Assembly (NCBI RefSeq): GCF_015461845.1 | Contig: NZ_JACOPW010000003.1 | Location: 682,001 to 746,000, forward strand | Length of the DNA: 64,000 nt | Source: Pseudomonas mucoides | GTDB taxonomy: Bacteria > Pseudomonadota > Gammaproteobacteria > Pseudomonadales > Pseudomonadaceae | Direction of reading: 5' to 3' | In this document: positions 62,839 through 64,000 of the stretch, piece by piece | Layout of the letters: each line of letters begins with the position of its first letter | How positions within the stretch are numbered: position 1 is the stretch's first letter | Program-made: the position numbers and the translations under genes | The notes under the pieces: generated by a model | Database searches by the model: none | Seen by the model: the letters and a program-made list of their open reading frames with translations, nothing else | What the model was told of the DNA's origin: nothing

Positions 62839-63942
62839 ATGTCGCTAAGTCGCGTCTCGGTCACCGCGGTGCGCAATTTGCACCCGGTGACCTTCTCCCC
62901 CTCCCTCCGAATCAACATTCTTTACGGCGCCAACGGCAGCGGCAAAACCAGTGTTCTGGAAGCCATTCATCTGCTGGGGCTTGCCCGTTCGTTTCGTAGC
63001 AGCCGTCTGTTGCCGGTCATCCAGTACGAGCAATTGGCGTGTACGGTGTTTGGCCAGGTTGAATTGGCTGAGGGTGGACACAGCGCGTTAGGTATTTCAC
63101 GCGACCGTCAGGGCGAATTTCAGATCCGCATCGATGGCCAGAACGCCCGAAGCGCGGCGCAACTGGCGGAGATCCTGCCACTCCAGCTGATCAACCCTGA
63201 CAGTTTCCGCTTGCTTGAAGGCGCGCCGAAGATTCGCCGACAGTTTCTCGACTGGGGCGTATTCCATGTGGAACCGCGATTCATGTCCACCTGGCAGCGC
63301 TTGCAGAAGGCGCTGCGCCAGAGAAACTCTTGGCTGCGACATGGTACACTTGACGCCGTTTCGCAAGCGGTTTGGGACAGGGAACTGTGCCAGGCCAGCG
63401 CTGAAATCGATGAATACCGCCGCGCTTACATCAAAGCCTTGAAACCAGTCTTTGAACAGACCTTGAGCGAACTGGTCGAGCTTGAAGGCTTGACCCTCAG
63501 CTATTACCGAGGCTGGGACAAAGACCGCGAACTGAGTGCCGTACTCGCTGGGTCCCTTCAACGGGACCAGCAAATGGGTCACACCCAGGCCGGACCACAA
63601 CGCGCTGATTTGCGTCTCAGACTGGGCGCACATAATGCCGCGGACATCTTGTCCCGGGGTCAGCAGAAATTGGTGGTCTGTGCATTGCGGATTGCCCAAG
63701 GGCATCTGGTGAGCCAGGCCCGACGCGGACAGTGTATTTATCTGGTGGATGACTTGCCGTCCGAATTGGACGAGCACCACCGACGCGCGCTTTGCCGCTT
63801 GCTGGAAGACTTACGCTGCCAGGTCTTTATCACCTGTGTAGATCACGAATTATTGAGGGAAGGCTGGCAGACGGAAACGCCAGTCGCTTTGTTCCACGTG
63901 GAACAGGGCCGTATCACCCAGACCCACGACCATCGGGAGTGA
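62839..63942 (+). CDS. recF: Recombination protein RecF
   Basis: A 367-residue SMC-like ATPase: INILYGANGSGKTSVLEAIHLLGLARSFR (Walker A), signature LSRGQQKLVVCALRIAQG and Walker B YLVDDLPSELD. It loads RecA at gaps. 20 bp after dnaN. A perfect parS site lies within its 3' end (63890-63905). Confidence 0.96.
   Translation: MSLSRVSVTAVRNLHPVTFSPSLRINILYGANGSGKTSVLEAIHLLGLARSFRSSRLLPVIQYEQLACTVFGQVELAEGGHSALGISRDRQGEFQIRIDGQNARSAAQLAEILPLQLINPDSFRLLEGAPKIRRQFLDWGVFHVEPRFMSTWQRLQKALRQRNSWLRHGTLDAVSQAVWDRELCQASAEIDEYRRAYIKALKPVFEQTLSELVELEGLTLSYYRGWDKDRELSAVLAGSLQRDQQMGHTQAGPQRADLRLRLGAHNAADILSRGQQKLVVCALRIAQGHLVSQARRGQCIYLVDDLPSELDEHHRRALCRLLEDLRCQVFITCVDHELLREGWQTETPVALFHVEQGRITQTHDHRE
63890..63905. 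promoter_or_regulatory. parS: parS centromere site
   Basis: TGTTCCACGTGGAACA is a perfect 16-bp palindrome identical in core to the Pseudomonas parS (GTTCCACGTGGAAC). It is embedded in the recF coding sequence, near oriC, where ParB (50870-51742) would bind and spread. Confidence 0.88.
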
Positions 63943-63947
63943 AGGCA

Positions 63948-64000
63948 TTGAGCGAAGAAAATACGTACGACTCAACGAGCATTAAAGTGCTGAAAGGCCT
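63948..64000 (+). CDS. gyrB: DNA gyrase subunit B, 5' end only
   Basis: The first 17 codons and a partial one: (TTG)SEENTYDSTSIKVLKG, the N-terminus of Pseudomonas GyrB. The start codon is TTG with GAAGG just before, 5 bp after the recF stop. The rest lies beyond the window. Confidence 0.9.
   Translation, partial: MSEENTYDSTSIKVLKG

Noticed and set aside
63255..63280. Second parS-like site (ATTCCATGTGGAACC) in recF.
   Set aside because: Only one half matches; the palindrome is broken, so ParB binding is doubtful.

Overview
The window is Pseudomonas chromosome, most like the P. fluorescens / P. putida side of the genus. The evidence is the classic origin-proximal order (glmS, DeoR regulator, glmU, atpCDGAHFEBI, parB, parA, rsmG, mnmG, mnmE, yidC, yidD, rnpA, rpmH, oriC, dnaA, dnaN, recF, gyrB), a perfect parS site, an OprD-family porin and several small protein families typical of Pseudomonas. 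The species cannot be fixed from the sequence alone.

Positions 1 to about 39,298 look like one large Tn7-like transposon in attTn7, just downstream of glmS. Its right end (three tandem 20-bp repeats, probably TnsB sites) lies 27-30 bp from the glmS stop codon. tnsA-tnsB-tnsC-tnsD run inward from it, followed by a second TniQ/TnsD-family gene where Tn7 carries tnsE. The left end is outside the window, so the element is at least 39.3 kb.

The cargo is mostly metal resistance. Region 1-9,000 has a TolC-type efflux outer-membrane protein (cut by the edge), copCD, the copRS two-component system, a cupredoxin, a DUF2933 protein and a copper P-type ATPase. Region 9,200-13,050 is a nickel/cobalt module: a HupE/UreJ-like protein and partners diverging from rcnR-rcnA, with an RcnR/CsoR-type operator between. 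Region 13,090-15,925 is a chromate operon (chrB, chrA, lone ChrB-C protein). Region 16,300-22,235 has a copper chaperone, an orphan flgB, a PtrA-like protein and the copA-orf-copB-cytochrome c-copG operon. A group IIC-type intron (22,563-24,400) sits directly after the terminator of an OprD porin gene, followed by a DUF2790 protein. Seven copies of a 16-bp motif (consensus CTGACAnnnnnGTAAT) precede the copper genes and probably mark the island's CopR regulon.

Between the metal cargo and the tns genes is a two-gene unit: a nucleoid-associated (NA37/YejK-like) protein and a protein with a soluble front and a hydrophobic C-terminal half. It lies behind a perfect LexA-box-like palindrome and is the best candidate for an undescribed, possibly defensive, system.

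From 39,331 to the end is ordinary core genome: cell-wall amino-sugar synthesis, F1Fo ATP synthase, chromosome segregation, tRNA modification, membrane protein insertion, ribosome and RNase P proteins, and replication initiation. DnaA boxes cluster in two places: the rpmH-dnaA gap (probable oriC) and the mnmG-mnmE gap.
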